64,000 nucleotides of DNA from Prosthecomicrobium pneumaticum (GTDB lineage Bacteria > Pseudomonadota > Alphaproteobacteria > Rhizobiales > Kaistiaceae), in assembly GCF_014199915.1 (NCBI RefSeq), contig NZ_JACHOO010000003.1, forward strand, positions 180,217 to 244,216, given 5' to 3'. A program made the position numbers and the translations under genes. The notes beneath the pieces were generated by a model. That model had not been told where the DNA came from. It was given only the letters and a program-made list of their open reading frames with translations, and made no database searches. How positions within the stretch are numbered: position 1 is the first letter of the stretch; the number at the start of each line of letters is the position of its first letter. Below, one piece after another: positions 52,059-63,463 of the stretch.

Positions 52059-53495
52059 TCAGACGCCCGAGCGGCCGTCGCTGCCGACGAAGGCGATGCG
52101 CAGCATGTTGGTAGCGCCGGGCGTGCCGAGCGGAACGCCCGCGGTGATGATGACCCGCTGGCCGGGCTTGGCGAGACCGGCTTCGTGGGCGACGCGGCAG
52201 GCGCGGTCGACCATGTCGTCGTGATCGCGCGCGTCCTCCGACAGCACGCAGTGCAGTCCCCAGACGAGAGACAGGCGGCGCACCGTGTTGACGACCGGCG
52301 ACAGCGCGATGATCGGCATTTCGGGCCGTTCGCGCGCGGCGCGCAGTCCGGTCCCGCCCGACGAGGTGTAGCAGCAGATCGCCGCCAGATTGAGCGTTTC
52401 GGCGATCTGGCGCGCGGCGGCGGAGATCGCGTCGGCGCCGGTCGCCTCGGGCTCGGTGCGCTGGGCGTGCATGATGTTCTTGTGCAGCGCGTCCCGCTCG
52501 ACCTCCTGGGCGATGCGGTCCATCGTCGACACGGCCTCGACGGGGAAGGCGCCGGCGGCGCTTTCCGCCGAGAGCATGATCGCGTCGGCGCCCTCGAACA
52601 CCGCGGTCGCGACGTCCGACACCTCGGCGCGCGTCGGCACCGGGGCGGTGATCATCGATTCGAGCATCTGGGTGGCGACGACCACCGGCTTGCCGGCGCG
52701 GCGGGCGGCGCGGGTCAGCTGCTTCTGGATGCCCGGCACCTTCTCGAGCGGCATCTCGACGCCGAGATCGCCGCGCGCGACCATCAGCGCATCCGAGATC
52801 TCGATGATCTCGTCGATGCGGGCGACCGCCTGCGGCTTCTCGATCTTCGACATCACGCCGGCGCGGCCGCGGGTGATCTTGCGCACCTCGGCGACGTCCT
52901 CGGGGCGCTGGATGAAGGACAGGGCGATCCAGTCGACATCCGCCTCGAGCGCGGCGTCGAGATCGGAGCGGTCCTTCTCGGTCAGCGCGCCGGTGCCGAT
53001 CGTCGTGTCGGGGACGCTGACGCCCTTGCGGTCGGAGACCTTGACGCCGACCTCGATCGTCGTCACCGCCCGCTTGCCGTCGCAGGACAGCACGCGCATG
53101 CGCACCTTGCCGTCGTCGATCAGCAGCCGATGGCCGGGTTGCAGCGCCTCGAGGATCTCCGGATGCGGCAGGAAGACGCGCTCGGCATTGCCGGGGGTCG
53201 GGTCCGAATCGAGGACGAATTGCTGGCCGACGATGATGTCGACCGCCTTGTCGGTGAAGGTGCCGAGCCGCAGCTTCGGACCCTGCAGATCGGCGAGGAT
53301 GCCGATCGGCCGGCCGACCTCGCTCTCGATCTGACGGATCGTGCGCACCAGCTCACGCAGCTTGTCGTGCGGCGTGTGGCTCATATTGATGCGGAAGACG
53401 TCCGCCCCGGCATGGAACAGGGCGGTGATGGTCGCCTTCTCCGAGGAGGCGGGTCCCAGCGTCGCCAGAATCTTCACTTTACGCGAACGTCTCAT
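52059..53495 (-). CDS. pyk: Pyruvate kinase
   Basis: Last step of glycolysis: phosphoenolpyruvate plus ADP to pyruvate plus ATP. The 478-residue protein has KILATLGPASSEKATI at the start, FRINMSHTPHDK, the metal site MVARGDLGVEMPLEKVPGIQK and the conserved TQMLESM and E-V-S-D-V-A segments. The C-terminal domain is complete. It overlaps the DUF1036 gene upstream by four bases, so the two are coupled, a common Hyphomicrobiales arrangement. Confidence 0.96.
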   Translation of the reverse strand: MRRSRKVKILATLGPASSEKATITALFHAGADVFRINMSHTPHDKLRELVRTIRQIESEVGRPIGILADLQGPKLRLGTFTDKAVDIIVGQQFVLDSDPTPGNAERVFLPHPEILEALQPGHRLLIDDGKVRMRVLSCDGKRAVTTIEVGVKVSDRKGVSVPDTTIGTGALTEKDRSDLDAALEADVDWIALSFIQRPEDVAEVRKITRGRAGVMSKIEKPQAVARIDEIIEISDALMVARGDLGVEMPLEKVPGIQKQLTRAARRAGKPVVVATQMLESMITAPVPTRAEVSDVATAVFEGADAIMLSAESAAGAFPVEAVSTMDRIAQEVERDALHKNIMHAQRTEPEATGADAISAAARQIAETLNLAAICCYTSSGGTGLRAARERPEMPIIALSPVVNTVRRLSLVWGLHCVLSEDARDHDDMVDRACRVAHEAGLAKPGQRVIITAGVPLGTPGATNMLRIAFVGSDGRSGV

Positions 53496-53959
53496 CGGGC
53501 CCCGTTCCCCTGCTGTGTCGGCTCGGTCAACTGGACCGTCCAGCTCGTCTGTTCACCCGTGTCGACCTCGAAGAAGCCGGCGCGATCATAACCCCGAGCG
53601 ATGCAGTCCTCGATCCCCTCGATCGTGAACATGCGGTCGCGGGTGCACATTGTATACTTCCCGCTCCATTCGCCCCCCAGGTCGTAGTCGACCGCATAGA
53701 CGTAATAATAGCGTGACACCAGCGTACCCGAGACGAGCGTCTCGCAGGTGTTGGCGGCGACGTTCCACCATCCTTCGGTGGTCCAGCGCTGCCGCTCCTT
53801 ATAGCCGATGGCGACGCCGACGCGGCTCGTCGTCTTGTTGCACAGACGCAGATCGGCGTGGGCCGGCGTGACGGGAAAGGCAAGAAAGGCGAACGCGGCG
53901 ATCATCGCCGCCCCGGCGCCTGATGTGAGCTTGCTGCCGAATCGGATCGATGCGGTCAT
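53492..53959 (-). CDS. DUF1036 exported protein
   Basis: A 155-residue protein of unknown function. The signal peptide ends ...FPVTPAHA. The mature part (DLRLCNKTTSRVGVAIGYKERQRWTTEGWWNVAANTCETL) and four Cys match the DUF1036 family, seen as small periplasmic or membrane-associated proteins in alphaproteobacteria. The ATG at 53959 is preferred to a TTG five codons upstream. It is followed by pyk with a four-base overlap. Confidence 0.87.
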   Translation of the reverse strand: MTASIRFGSKLTSGAGAAMIAAFAFLAFPVTPAHADLRLCNKTTSRVGVAIGYKERQRWTTEGWWNVAANTCETLVSGTLVSRYYYVYAVDYDLGGEWSGKYTMCTRDRMFTIEGIEDCIARGYDRAGFFEVDTGEQTSWTVQLTEPTQQGNGAR

Positions 53960-54106
53960 GAACCGTTGATACAAATTTCGAAGACTTATGGCGTTACCCC
54001 TTTCGCGCTGTCAACCGCGAGACCGCCCGGGGCGGGCCGCGCCGACCGCACGATGCCGCGGTTTTCAAGGGCGAACGCGGCATCATCATGACGCCCCGCG
54101 GGGGGC

Positions 54107-55051
54107 TCATGTCGTACGCCTCGGCCGGGCGACATAGATGCCGACGAGGATCAGCGCGCCGCCGGCGGCCTGGGCGATGCCGATCGGCTCGGCGAGGAAC
54201 AGCCAGCCGAACAGCGCCGCGGCGATCGCCTCGAGGAAGATCACGAGGGAGGAGAAGGCGGCGGGCAGGTGGCCGAGGGCGAAGGCGAGCAGGCCCTGGC
54301 CGCCGGAATGGCTGACGAAGGCGAGCGCGGCGACCGCCGCCCAGCCGGCGGGGCTCGCGGGCAGGATGCGATCCTCGAGCGCGAGCGCGACGGCGAGGAG
54401 GACGATGCTCGTCACGAGGGTCGACATCAAGGTGATCGCCGCGGCGCCGTGCCGCGCCCGGGCGCGGCGCACGGCGAGCACATAGGCGCCGAAAAAGGCC
54501 GAGGTGACGATGCCGTAGACGTCGCCGGCGAGCCGCTCCGGGGCGAAGCCGATCGTCGCGCCGACGAGCGCCGCCGCGCCGCCGAGGCAGAAGGCGAGCC
54601 CGACGAGCACCATCCCGCCGACGCGCTCCTTGAGCACGAGCGCCGAGCCGAGCACCACCCAGACCGGCATCATCGTCGCGAGGAAGGTGGCGTTCGCGAC
54701 CGTCGTGTTCATGATCGCGAGGTGCCAGAAGAAGAGGTCGCCGGCAAAGAAAAGGCCCGCGGCGAGCACCGCGCCGTCGAAGCGCAGGATCGAGGCCGCC
54801 GGCCGTCCGGCATGCCGCGCCTCGGCGAACGCCCAGACGGCGAGCACGGGCAGGGCGCCGGCGACGCGCCAGAAGGCGCTGGCGAACGGTCCGATATCGG
54901 CGAGCCGGACGAAGACCGGGGAGATGCCCATCGCCACGGCGCCGAGCACCAGCGCGAGGAAGGGGAGGGCGGAGTGGCCGGCGGCCGGCGCGGCAGCAGG
55001 CGAAGAGGCGGGCGATGAGGCCAAGGGGGACGTCCGGATTGGGGTCCACAT
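54107..55051 (-). CDS. EamA/DMT-family transporter
   Basis: A 314-residue inner-membrane protein of two EamA repeats, about ten helices (for example LPFLALVLGAVAMGISPVFV, AVLAAGLFFAGDLFFWHLAI, MVLVGLAFCLGGAAALVGAT). It resembles drug/metabolite exporters; the substrate is unknown. It sits between DUF1036/pyk and the second N-formylglutamate amidohydrolase gene, breaking a block that is usually continuous. Confidence 0.88.
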   Translation of the reverse strand: MWTPIRTSPLASSPASSPAAAPAAGHSALPFLALVLGAVAMGISPVFVRLADIGPFASAFWRVAGALPVLAVWAFAEARHAGRPAASILRFDGAVLAAGLFFAGDLFFWHLAIMNTTVANATFLATMMPVWVVLGSALVLKERVGGMVLVGLAFCLGGAAALVGATIGFAPERLAGDVYGIVTSAFFGAYVLAVRRARARHGAAAITLMSTLVTSIVLLAVALALEDRILPASPAGWAAVAALAFVSHSGGQGLLAFALGHLPAAFSSLVIFLEAIAAALFGWLFLAEPIGIAQAAGGALILVGIYVARPRRTT

Positions 55052-55092
55052 TCCTATGGCAGCGCCGCCGCGCCGTCACTATCATCCGCGCC

Positions 55093-55956
55093 ATGCTCGA
55101 CCGTTTCGAACCCGCCGGCCGCGGCGCCGCCGATCCCCCGGCCGTGCCGGTCATGGCGCAGCATGCGGAGGCCTTCGAGATCCTCGCCGGCGACGCCGGT
55201 TCGGGGCTCGTCTTTCTGTGCGACCACGCGACCGCGATCGTGCCGCCCGACTATGGCGATCTCGGCCTGCCGGCGGCCGAGTTTCGCCGCCACATCGCCT
55301 TCGACATCGGTGCGGAAGCGGTGACGCGCGGGCTCGCCGCCCGTTTCGGGGCGCCGGCCGTCCTGTCGCGCTTCTCGCGCCTCGTCATCGATCCCAATCG
55401 CGGCACGGACGATCCGACGCTGTTGATGCGGCTCTCCGACGGCGCCGTTGTGCCCGGCAATGCGCGGGCCGATGCGGAAGAGCGGACGCGCCGGATCGCG
55501 CGGTTCTGGACGCCCTATGACGAGGCGATCGGCCGCACCGTGCGCGCCGCGCTCGGCAGCGGCCGGGTGCCCTCGATCGTCTCGATCCATTCCTTCACGC
55601 CGGTGTGGAAGGGCGTGCCGCGGCCCTGGCACGCCGGCATATTGTGGGACGCCGATCCGCGCCTCGCCCGGCCGCTCGTCGATGCGCTCGGCGCCGACGG
55701 CACGATGGCGGTCGGCGACAACGAGCCCTATGACGGAGCGCTCGCCGGCGATGTGCTCTATCGCCACGCGACCCGGCGCGGCCTGCCTAACGCGCTCATC
55801 GAGCTGCGGCAGGACCTCGTTGCGGAGGCGGACGGCGTCGCCGCCTGGGTGGCGCGGATCGCCGCGGCGCTCGCCGCGATCCGCTTCGCGCCGGACCTCG
55901 CCGAGCGGCGCTGGTTCGGCTCGCGCAGCGGGCCGGTGACGCCGCGGGACGATTAG
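55093..55956 (+). CDS. N-formylglutamate amidohydrolase family protein (second copy)
   Basis: A 287-residue zinc-hydrolase-like protein of the same family as the one at 7346 but clearly distant. It keeps FLCDHATAIVPP, RHIAFDIGAEAVTRGLA, FSRLVIDPNRGTDDPTLL and SIHSFTPVWKG, plus GLPNALIELRQDLV near the end. In Hyphomicrobiales this type sits beside pyk, DUF1244 and gapR genes. It may act on a formylated or acylated amino acid other than the histidine product. The start at 55093 is the first with a plausible context. Confidence 0.86.
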   Translation: MLDRFEPAGRGAADPPAVPVMAQHAEAFEILAGDAGSGLVFLCDHATAIVPPDYGDLGLPAAEFRRHIAFDIGAEAVTRGLAARFGAPAVLSRFSRLVIDPNRGTDDPTLLMRLSDGAVVPGNARADAEERTRRIARFWTPYDEAIGRTVRAALGSGRVPSIVSIHSFTPVWKGVPRPWHAGILWDADPRLARPLVDALGADGTMAVGDNEPYDGALAGDVLYRHATRRGLPNALIELRQDLVAEADGVAAWVARIAAALAAIRFAPDLAERRWFGSRSGPVTPRDD

Positions 55957-55967
55957 AGAGGACGATC

Positions 55968-56270
55968 ATGGACATCGACGACGAGACCCGCACCGCGCTC
56001 GAGGCGGCCGCCTTCCGGCGCCTCCTCGCCCATCTCGCCAGCCGCAGCGACGTGCAGAACATCGACCTGATGAACCTCGCCGGCTTCTGCCGCAACTGCC
56101 TCGCCAACTGGTACCAGGACGCCGCCACAGAGCGCGGCCTCCCCCTCGACAAGGCGGCGGCGCGCGAGGTCGTCTATGGCATGCCCTATGACGAATGGCG
56201 GGCGCTCCACCAGAAGGAGGCGAGCGCCGACGCGCAGGCCGCCTTCGCCGCCCGCCGCCCGGACCATTGA
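55968..56270 (+). CDS. DUF1244 protein
   Basis: A 100-residue protein of an uncharacterised family found in alphaproteobacteria and their relatives. The conserved core is FRRLLAHLASRSDVQNIDLMNLAGFCRNCLANWYQDA, with a CxxC pair, and YGMPYDEWRALHQ. It follows the amidohydrolase gene after 11 bases. Function unknown. Confidence 0.92.
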   Translation: MDIDDETRTALEAAAFRRLLAHLASRSDVQNIDLMNLAGFCRNCLANWYQDAATERGLPLDKAAAREVVYGMPYDEWRALHQKEASADAQAAFAARRPDH

Positions 56271-56330
56271 CCGAGGGGCCGCGATCGGGCACTCACGCCG
56301 ACCGGTTCGCCGAACAGAGGATTTCCATTC

Positions 56331-56588
56331 ATGGCCGACGAGACCTCCAACCCCGGCGGCGTCGCCGCTGCGGAACTGCGCCAGTTCGTCGAGCGCATCG
56401 AGCGGCTCGAGGAGGAGAAGAAGGGCATCGCCGACGACATCAAGGATGTCTATGCGGAGCTCAAGGGCCGCGGCTACGACACCAAGGCCGTGAAGCGCAT
56501 CGTGGCGCTCCGCAAGAAGGACGCCAATGAGCGCGAGGAGGAGGAGGCGATCCTCGAACTCTACAAGAACGCGCTCGGCATGGCCTGA
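56331..56588 (+). CDS. gapR: GapR (DUF2312) nucleoid-associated protein
   Basis: An 85-residue protein that binds overtwisted, AT-rich DNA and affects replication and cell-cycle progress in Caulobacter. The whole length matches: [49 protein letters not shown] and [14 protein letters not shown]. It forms long helices that dimerise. It lies next to the convergent ftsH gene. Confidence 0.94.
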   Translation: MADETSNPGGVAAAELRQFVERIERLEEEKKGIADDIKDVYAELKGRGYDTKAVKRIVALRKKDANEREEEEAILELYKNALGMA

Positions 56589-56660
56589 GGCCGGCCGGAA
56601 ACGAAACCGCCCGCGCGGAGGGCGCGGGCGGCGAAGCGGTCGTGACGGTGGGTGGGCCGA

Positions 56661-58583
<1,923 letters not shown>

Positions 58584-58709
58584 CGCGATCCCTGAGCGTT
58601 GGGGCCGAAGCCCCTGTTGGCCTCTAAGATAGGTGGACGGGCCGGTGAAGTGAAGCCGAGCATTCCGCGTGATCTTGCGGAAAATAGGATGTGCGAGGCT
58701 GTCTTCGGG

Positions 58710-60047
58710 TCAAACACCCGTCTCCGGGGGGCGTTCCGCGAGCCGCGCGGCGACGATCGGGCGCGCTTCGAAGGCGAAGGCCGCGGTCTCCCCGCCGGCG
58801 AGCACGCCGAGGCCGCCGACCGCGAGGATGCGTTCTCGAAGGCGCAGCGTCGGCAGGGTCTCGATCGCCCGGCGCGGTGCGGCGGGCAGAAGGCCGGCGA
58901 GCGCCCGGCGGCCATCGGGTCCGAGCGGGCCGAGGGTCGGGCCGGCGAGCCCTTCCGGCACATCGATGGCCATCGCGAAGCGGCCGTCCCAGACCAGCTC
59001 GCATCGACCGGCGACCGGCTGCGTCGAAAGGCCCGCCCGGCCGGCTTCGCGGGAGAAGCGGAAGACACCGTTCCCGTGCTCGACGTGCAGCCCGGCGAGC
59101 GTGCGGGAGAGCGGCGCGCCGGCGAGGGCCGCGCGCATCGCCGCATCGAGCCGTTCGAGCCGGTCGAGCCGCGGCACCACCGCGCCGCCGCCGGCGGCCC
59201 GCAGGATCCGCGCGAGCACGCGTAGCCCGATCTCGTCCGGCGCTTCCGCCCAGGCGGCCGCATCGAGCGCGACGGCGGCGGCGAAGTCGACCGCGACATG
59301 ACCGGCGATCAGCCGGTCGGCGACCGCTTCCAGCGCATCGGCGGCACGGCCGAGCGCCTGCGCCGTCGCGGCGAGGCGGGCGGCGTCGAACCCCTCGGCG
59401 GCGAGCCGCGGCATCAGCGCGCGCAGCCGGGCGCGGGCGAAGCGGGGATCGGTATTGTGCGGATCCTCGACCGGCAGGCCGGGCGGCAGCGTGACGCCGT
59501 CGAGCGCCGTGCGCAGCCGGGCGCGCGGCAGGTCGAGGAGGGGGCGGAGGAGCGGCAGGCCGTTGTGAAGGCTCTCCGGACGCATGGCCGCGAGGCCGTA
59601 GACGCCGGAGCCGCGGGCGAGCCGCAGCAGGAAGGTCTCGGCCTGGTCGTCGCGGTGATGGGCGGTGACGAGCGCTTCGGCGCCGTCGGCGCGGGCCGCA
59701 TCGGCGAGCAGGCGATAGCGCGCGGCACGGGCGGCGGCCTCGATGTCGGCGGTGGGGGCGGGGCCCCGACGCACGAGCACCCGGCAGGCACGGCCGAGCC
59801 TGGCGGCGAAGGCGGCGACCGCGGCGGCCTCGGCGGCGGAGCCGGCGCGCAGCGCGTGGTCGACGGTCAGGACGAGGAGGTCGGCGGGGGCGGCGCCGCT
59901 CCGTGCCCAGCGATCGACGAGGACGAGGAGGGCGAGCGAATCGGGGCCGCCGGAAACGGCGAGGGCGAGCCGGCGATGGCCGGCGAGCGGCGCGAAGAGC
60001 GCGGCGAGCGTGGCGTCGTCGATCGGCCGGTGGTCAGCAGCTCGCAC
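58710..60047 (-). CDS. tilS: tRNA(Ile)-lysidine synthase
   Basis: Modifies C34 of the CAU-anticodon isoleucine tRNA with lysine, so that AUA is read as Ile. The PP-loop SGGPDSLALL and the motif HHRDDQAETFLLRLARGSGVYGL are present. The 445-residue length includes a C-terminal half of low similarity, as is common. It starts with GTG at 60047, overlapping the ybgF stop by 14 bases. An essential gene in this operon. Confidence 0.92.
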   Translation of the reverse strand: MRAADHRPIDDATLAALFAPLAGHRRLALAVSGGPDSLALLVLVDRWARSGAAPADLLVLTVDHALRAGSAAEAAAVAAFAARLGRACRVLVRRGPAPTADIEAAARAARYRLLADAARADGAEALVTAHHRDDQAETFLLRLARGSGVYGLAAMRPESLHNGLPLLRPLLDLPRARLRTALDGVTLPPGLPVEDPHNTDPRFARARLRALMPRLAAEGFDAARLAATAQALGRAADALEAVADRLIAGHVAVDFAAAVALDAAAWAEAPDEIGLRVLARILRAAGGGAVVPRLDRLERLDAAMRAALAGAPLSRTLAGLHVEHGNGVFRFSREAGRAGLSTQPVAGRCELVWDGRFAMAIDVPEGLAGPTLGPLGPDGRRALAGLLPAAPRRAIETLPTLRLRERILAVGGLGVLAGGETAAFAFEARPIVAARLAERPPETGV

Positions 60048-61086
60048 GCTTCTGTTCGGCCTGCACCCGGTCGACGAGCGCTCTGGTCGCCTTCGGATAC
60101 TGCTTCAGGGTCTGCGCATAGGTGGCGCAGGCGGCGTCGCGCTGGTTGAGGCCGGCGAGCGACAGGCCGAGCTTCAGCAGCATGTCGGGCGCCTTGTCGC
60201 TCTGCGGATAGCGCTTGTAGCCGGTCAGGAACTCGTCCGCCGCGTCGCGCAGCTCGCCGCGCTGATAGAGGCTCTCGCCGAGCCAGTACTGCGCGTCGCC
60301 GGCGAGGCCGTCATCGGGATAGCTCGCGAGAAAGGTCCGGAACGAGGTTTCGGCGAGGGCGTAATCGCCGGACAGGACGAGATTGTAGGCGTTCTCGTAG
60401 TCCCCCCGGGCATTGCCCGTCGGGGCGGGCGCCTCGGGACGCACCGGCTGGGCGGCGGCGCCCGCGCCGAGCGCGGAGAGGTCGATCGGACCGCCGGCGT
60501 CGGCGGGCGGCGCCGCATTGGGGTCGAGCGTCAGCGTGCCGAGGTCGCGCGGCGGTGTGCCGGGACCGCCGGGCGCGACCGGCTCGAGGCCGAGATCGTC
60601 GCCCGAGCCCGGCCCGCCATCGATCACCGAGCCGATCGCGTCGCCTTGGGCGGGCGTCGGTGCGGCGGCGGTGCGCGGCGGCGCCGAGGCGGCGGCCTCC
60701 GCCCGCGGCGGCGCGGCGGGCGTGTGCGCCGGAGCCTCGCCGCGGCGCTGCGGCGGACGGGCGGCCCCGCCGCCTTCCAGCTGCTGCAGGCGGAACTCGA
60801 CGTCGTCCTGCTGCCGCTTCAGCTGGTCCTGCAGCTGACGGACCTGGTGCTGCAGCTCCTCGACCTGGCCGGTGAGCAGCCGCATCTGGTCCTCGACCCG
60901 CTCGATCCGCAGGGTGAACTGCGCCTCGGCCGAACTCGACGACTGCGCGGCGGGCGCGCTGCCGACATCCTGAGGCGGCTGCCCGTCGCGGCCGCGCAGG
61001 CGGTCGAACAGACCGGCATCCGCGGTGCCCGCAAAGGTCGCGAGGGCGACGAAGCCGGCCGCGAGGAAGACGATCGATCGCTTCAT
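60034..61086 (-). CDS. ybgF: Tol-Pal system protein YbgF (CpoB)
   Basis: Periplasmic TolA partner that coordinates peptidoglycan synthesis with outer-membrane constriction. The 350-residue protein has a signal peptide (MKRSIVFLAAGFVALATFAGTADA), a coiled-coil (about 50-95: RVEDQMRLLTGQVEELQHQV), a long Pro/Ala-rich linker and C-terminal TPR units (NARGDYENAYNLVLSGDYALAETSF, DAQYWLGESLYQRGELRDAADEFL). The start at 61086 is chosen; the upstream extension has no signal. Confidence 0.93.
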   Translation of the reverse strand: MKRSIVFLAAGFVALATFAGTADAGLFDRLRGRDGQPPQDVGSAPAAQSSSSAEAQFTLRIERVEDQMRLLTGQVEELQHQVRQLQDQLKRQQDDVEFRLQQLEGGGAARPPQRRGEAPAHTPAAPPRAEAAASAPPRTAAAPTPAQGDAIGSVIDGGPGSGDDLGLEPVAPGGPGTPPRDLGTLTLDPNAAPPADAGGPIDLSALGAGAAAQPVRPEAPAPTGNARGDYENAYNLVLSGDYALAETSFRTFLASYPDDGLAGDAQYWLGESLYQRGELRDAADEFLTGYKRYPQSDKAPDMLLKLGLSLAGLNQRDAACATYAQTLKQYPKATRALVDRVQAEQKRASC

Positions 61087-61246
61087 CTCTGATCCGTTCT
61101 CAAAGGCCGCGGCGGCTCGGATCCGCCCTGCGGTTGTCCTAACATTGTCGGCGGCAGTTCCGACGAAAATTTGACGCACCGTGCCGCCGAAACGAAAGCG
61201 GCGGCCGCAAGGCCGCCGCGATCCGCGCCGTCCGGGTGCGGGTGGC

Positions 61247-61765
61247 TCAGCTGCCGGCGTTGTCGAGCACCGTCACCGCGCGGCGGTTCTGCGACCAGCA
61301 GGAGATGTCGTTGCAGACCGCGACCGGGCGCTCCTTGCCGTAGGAGATGGTGCGGATCCGGCTCGGATTGATGCCGCGCGAAACGAGATAGTTCTTGACG
61401 TTCGAGGACCGGCGGGCGCCGAGACCGATATTGTATTCGCGCGTGCCGCGCTCGTCGGCATGGCCTTCGACGATCACGGTGTAGCGCGGATACTGCTGCA
61501 GCCACTGCGCCTGGCGGTCGAGCGTGACGCGGCCGGCCGACGAGACTTCCGTCTGGTCGGTTTCGAAGAAGACGCGGTCGCCGACATTGACGACGAAATC
61601 CTGCGCGCTGCCCGGGGTGGCGGCGCCACCGGCCCCGAGGGCCCCGCCGCCGAGGCCGCCCGCAGCGTCCGCGCCCGGCTTGCTGGCGCAGGCGGCGAGC
61701 ATCAGGGCAGCGGCGATGAGGAGCGCGTAGCGCCCACCCTGCGAAACCGATCGAATTGCGTTCAT
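61247..61765 (-). CDS. pal: Peptidoglycan-associated lipoprotein Pal
   Basis: Outer-membrane lipoprotein that grips peptidoglycan and cycles with TolB/TolA during division. The lipobox LAAC gives Cys26. The OmpA-type domain (about 60-170) contains FFETDQTEVSSAGRVTLDRQAQWL and the peptidoglycan motif GHADERGTREYNIGLGARRSSNVK with Asp and Arg intact. The 172-residue length is normal. CtrA-like sites lie in its promoter region. Confidence 0.96.
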   Translation of the reverse strand: MNAIRSVSQGGRYALLIAAALMLAACASKPGADAAGGLGGGALGAGGAATPGSAQDFVVNVGDRVFFETDQTEVSSAGRVTLDRQAQWLQQYPRYTVIVEGHADERGTREYNIGLGARRSSNVKNYLVSRGINPSRIRTISYGKERPVAVCNDISCWSQNRRAVTVLDNAGS

Positions 61766-61824
61766 CGAGATGACTCCTTGTCCACCATACCCGGACATGG
61801 GGGACGCTCATAACAGGCGCTTGG

Positions 61825-61864
61825 TTAAGCACCGGTTGAGAGACATGGTTGAGCGAAGGTTAAC
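61825..61864 (-). promoter_or_regulatory. Two candidate CtrA half-matching sites before pal
   Basis: TTAA-N7-TTGA (61825-61839) and TTGA-N7-TTAAC (61849-61864), each one base from the CtrA consensus, within 100 bases upstream of the pal start. Confidence 0.4.
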
Positions 61865-62000
61865 GGCTCTCCGCGACCCGCATCGGATCTGCGCCGCATG
61901 CCTTCAAAAGCGCGGAAAGCCGGCGGAATCGTGTCCCCGCCGGCACATTTCCGTGGCTTCCGCCGTGCGAGCGGCCTGTGCCAAATCGGGCCGCGCCCGT

Positions 62001-63380
62001 TCAGTTCATCAGCGGCGACCAGGCCGGATCGGAGGCGAAGGCCGGCGTCGGCACGCGGTATTCGTTGTAGCCGGTCAAGTCGACCGACCACAGCTGCGGG
62101 CCGCCATTCGGACCCGGCGTGTCGCGGAAGAACATCAGCACCCGGCCGTTCGGCGCCCAGGTCGGGCCTTCATTGTGGAAGCCCTCGGTCAGCACGCGCT
62201 CGCCCGAACCGTCCGGCTTCATCACGCCGATCGCGAACTTGCCCTGATACTGCCGGGTGAAGGCGATCAGGTCGCCGCGCGGCGACCAGACCGGTGTCGA
62301 ATAGGTGCCCTCGCCGAAGGAGATGCGCTGCGGGTTCGAGCCGTCGGCGCCCATCACATAGATCTGCTGCGAGCCGCCGCGATCCGACGTGAAGGTGATG
62401 CGGGCGCCGTCGGGGGAATAGGACGGGCTGGTGTCGATCGCCGCCGTGTTGGTGAGCCGCGTGGTGCGGCGGGAGCGCAGGTCGAGGACGTAGATGTTGG
62501 CGTTGCCGCCGTCCTGCAGGCTCATCGCGACGCGTTGCCCATCCGGCGAGAAACGCGGGGCAAAGGTCATGCCGGGGAACTCGCCGACCACCTCGCGCTG
62601 CCCGGTCTCGATGTTGAGCAGATAGACCCGCGGCTGATCGGCCGTATAGGCCATGTAGGTGATTTCCTGCGAGGTCGGATTGAAGCGCGGCGTCAGCACG
62701 AGATCGTTGCCGCGGGTCAGATAGCGCGGATTGGCGCCGTCCTGATCCATGATGGCGAGGCGCTTGACCCGGCGGTCCTTGGGGCCGGACTCGTCGACGA
62801 AGACGATGCGGGTGTCGAAATAGCCCTTCTCGCCGGTCAGACGCTCATAGATCGCGTCGGAGATGATGTGGGCGATGCGGCGCCAGTTGTCCGGCGTCGT
62901 GAAGAATTGCTGGCCGGTCATCTGCTCGCCGGCGAAGACGTCCCAGAGCCGGAACTCGGCGCGCAGCCTGCCGTCCGGCTGGCGGATCACCGCGCCGGTG
63001 ACGAGCGCCTGCGCGTCGATGACGCGCCAGTCCTGGAAGCGCGGCGTCTGGTCGGCGGAGGTGATGCGCTCGATGAAGGAGGCGGGATCGAGCGGCGCGA
63101 AGAGGCCGGAACGGCGCAGATTGGCCGAGATCACCTGCGAGATGTCGGCCGCGAGCTGGGCATCCTCGCCGCCGCCGCCGATGAAGGCGGGAATGGCGAT
63201 CGGCAGCGGCTGGATGCTGCCCTGGGTGACGTCGAGCTCGATCAGCGCGAAGGCCGGCCGGCCGCCGGCCACCACCGAGAGGAGGGCGGCGACGAGGCAG
63301 AGCACGGCGGTGCGGAGCGCGCCGCGCCGGGCCGGCCGCCGCCTGGCGACGATCCCTCTCGCAAGGGCGGATGCGGTCAT
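62001..63380 (-). CDS. tolB: Tol-Pal system beta-propeller protein TolB
   Basis: Periplasmic propeller that binds Pal and TolA. The 459-residue protein has a signal peptide ([21 protein letters not shown]), an N-terminal alpha/beta domain ([38 protein letters not shown]) and six PD40/WD40-like blades with repeats such as [39 protein letters not shown] and [27 protein letters not shown]. The ATG at 63380 follows GAGGAG. Confidence 0.96.
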   Translation of the reverse strand: MTASALARGIVARRRPARRGALRTAVLCLVAALLSVVAGGRPAFALIELDVTQGSIQPLPIAIPAFIGGGGEDAQLAADISQVISANLRRSGLFAPLDPASFIERITSADQTPRFQDWRVIDAQALVTGAVIRQPDGRLRAEFRLWDVFAGEQMTGQQFFTTPDNWRRIAHIISDAIYERLTGEKGYFDTRIVFVDESGPKDRRVKRLAIMDQDGANPRYLTRGNDLVLTPRFNPTSQEITYMAYTADQPRVYLLNIETGQREVVGEFPGMTFAPRFSPDGQRVAMSLQDGGNANIYVLDLRSRRTTRLTNTAAIDTSPSYSPDGARITFTSDRGGSQQIYVMGADGSNPQRISFGEGTYSTPVWSPRGDLIAFTRQYQGKFAIGVMKPDGSGERVLTEGFHNEGPTWAPNGRVLMFFRDTPGPNGGPQLWSVDLTGYNEYRVPTPAFASDPAWSPLMN

Positions 63381-63463
63381 GGTGATGGCTCCTCGGATCC
63401 TGAAGCGCTCGATGAGGGAGGAATTGGGCGACAAGTGGACGCAGTCGGCCGCGTCCGTCAATC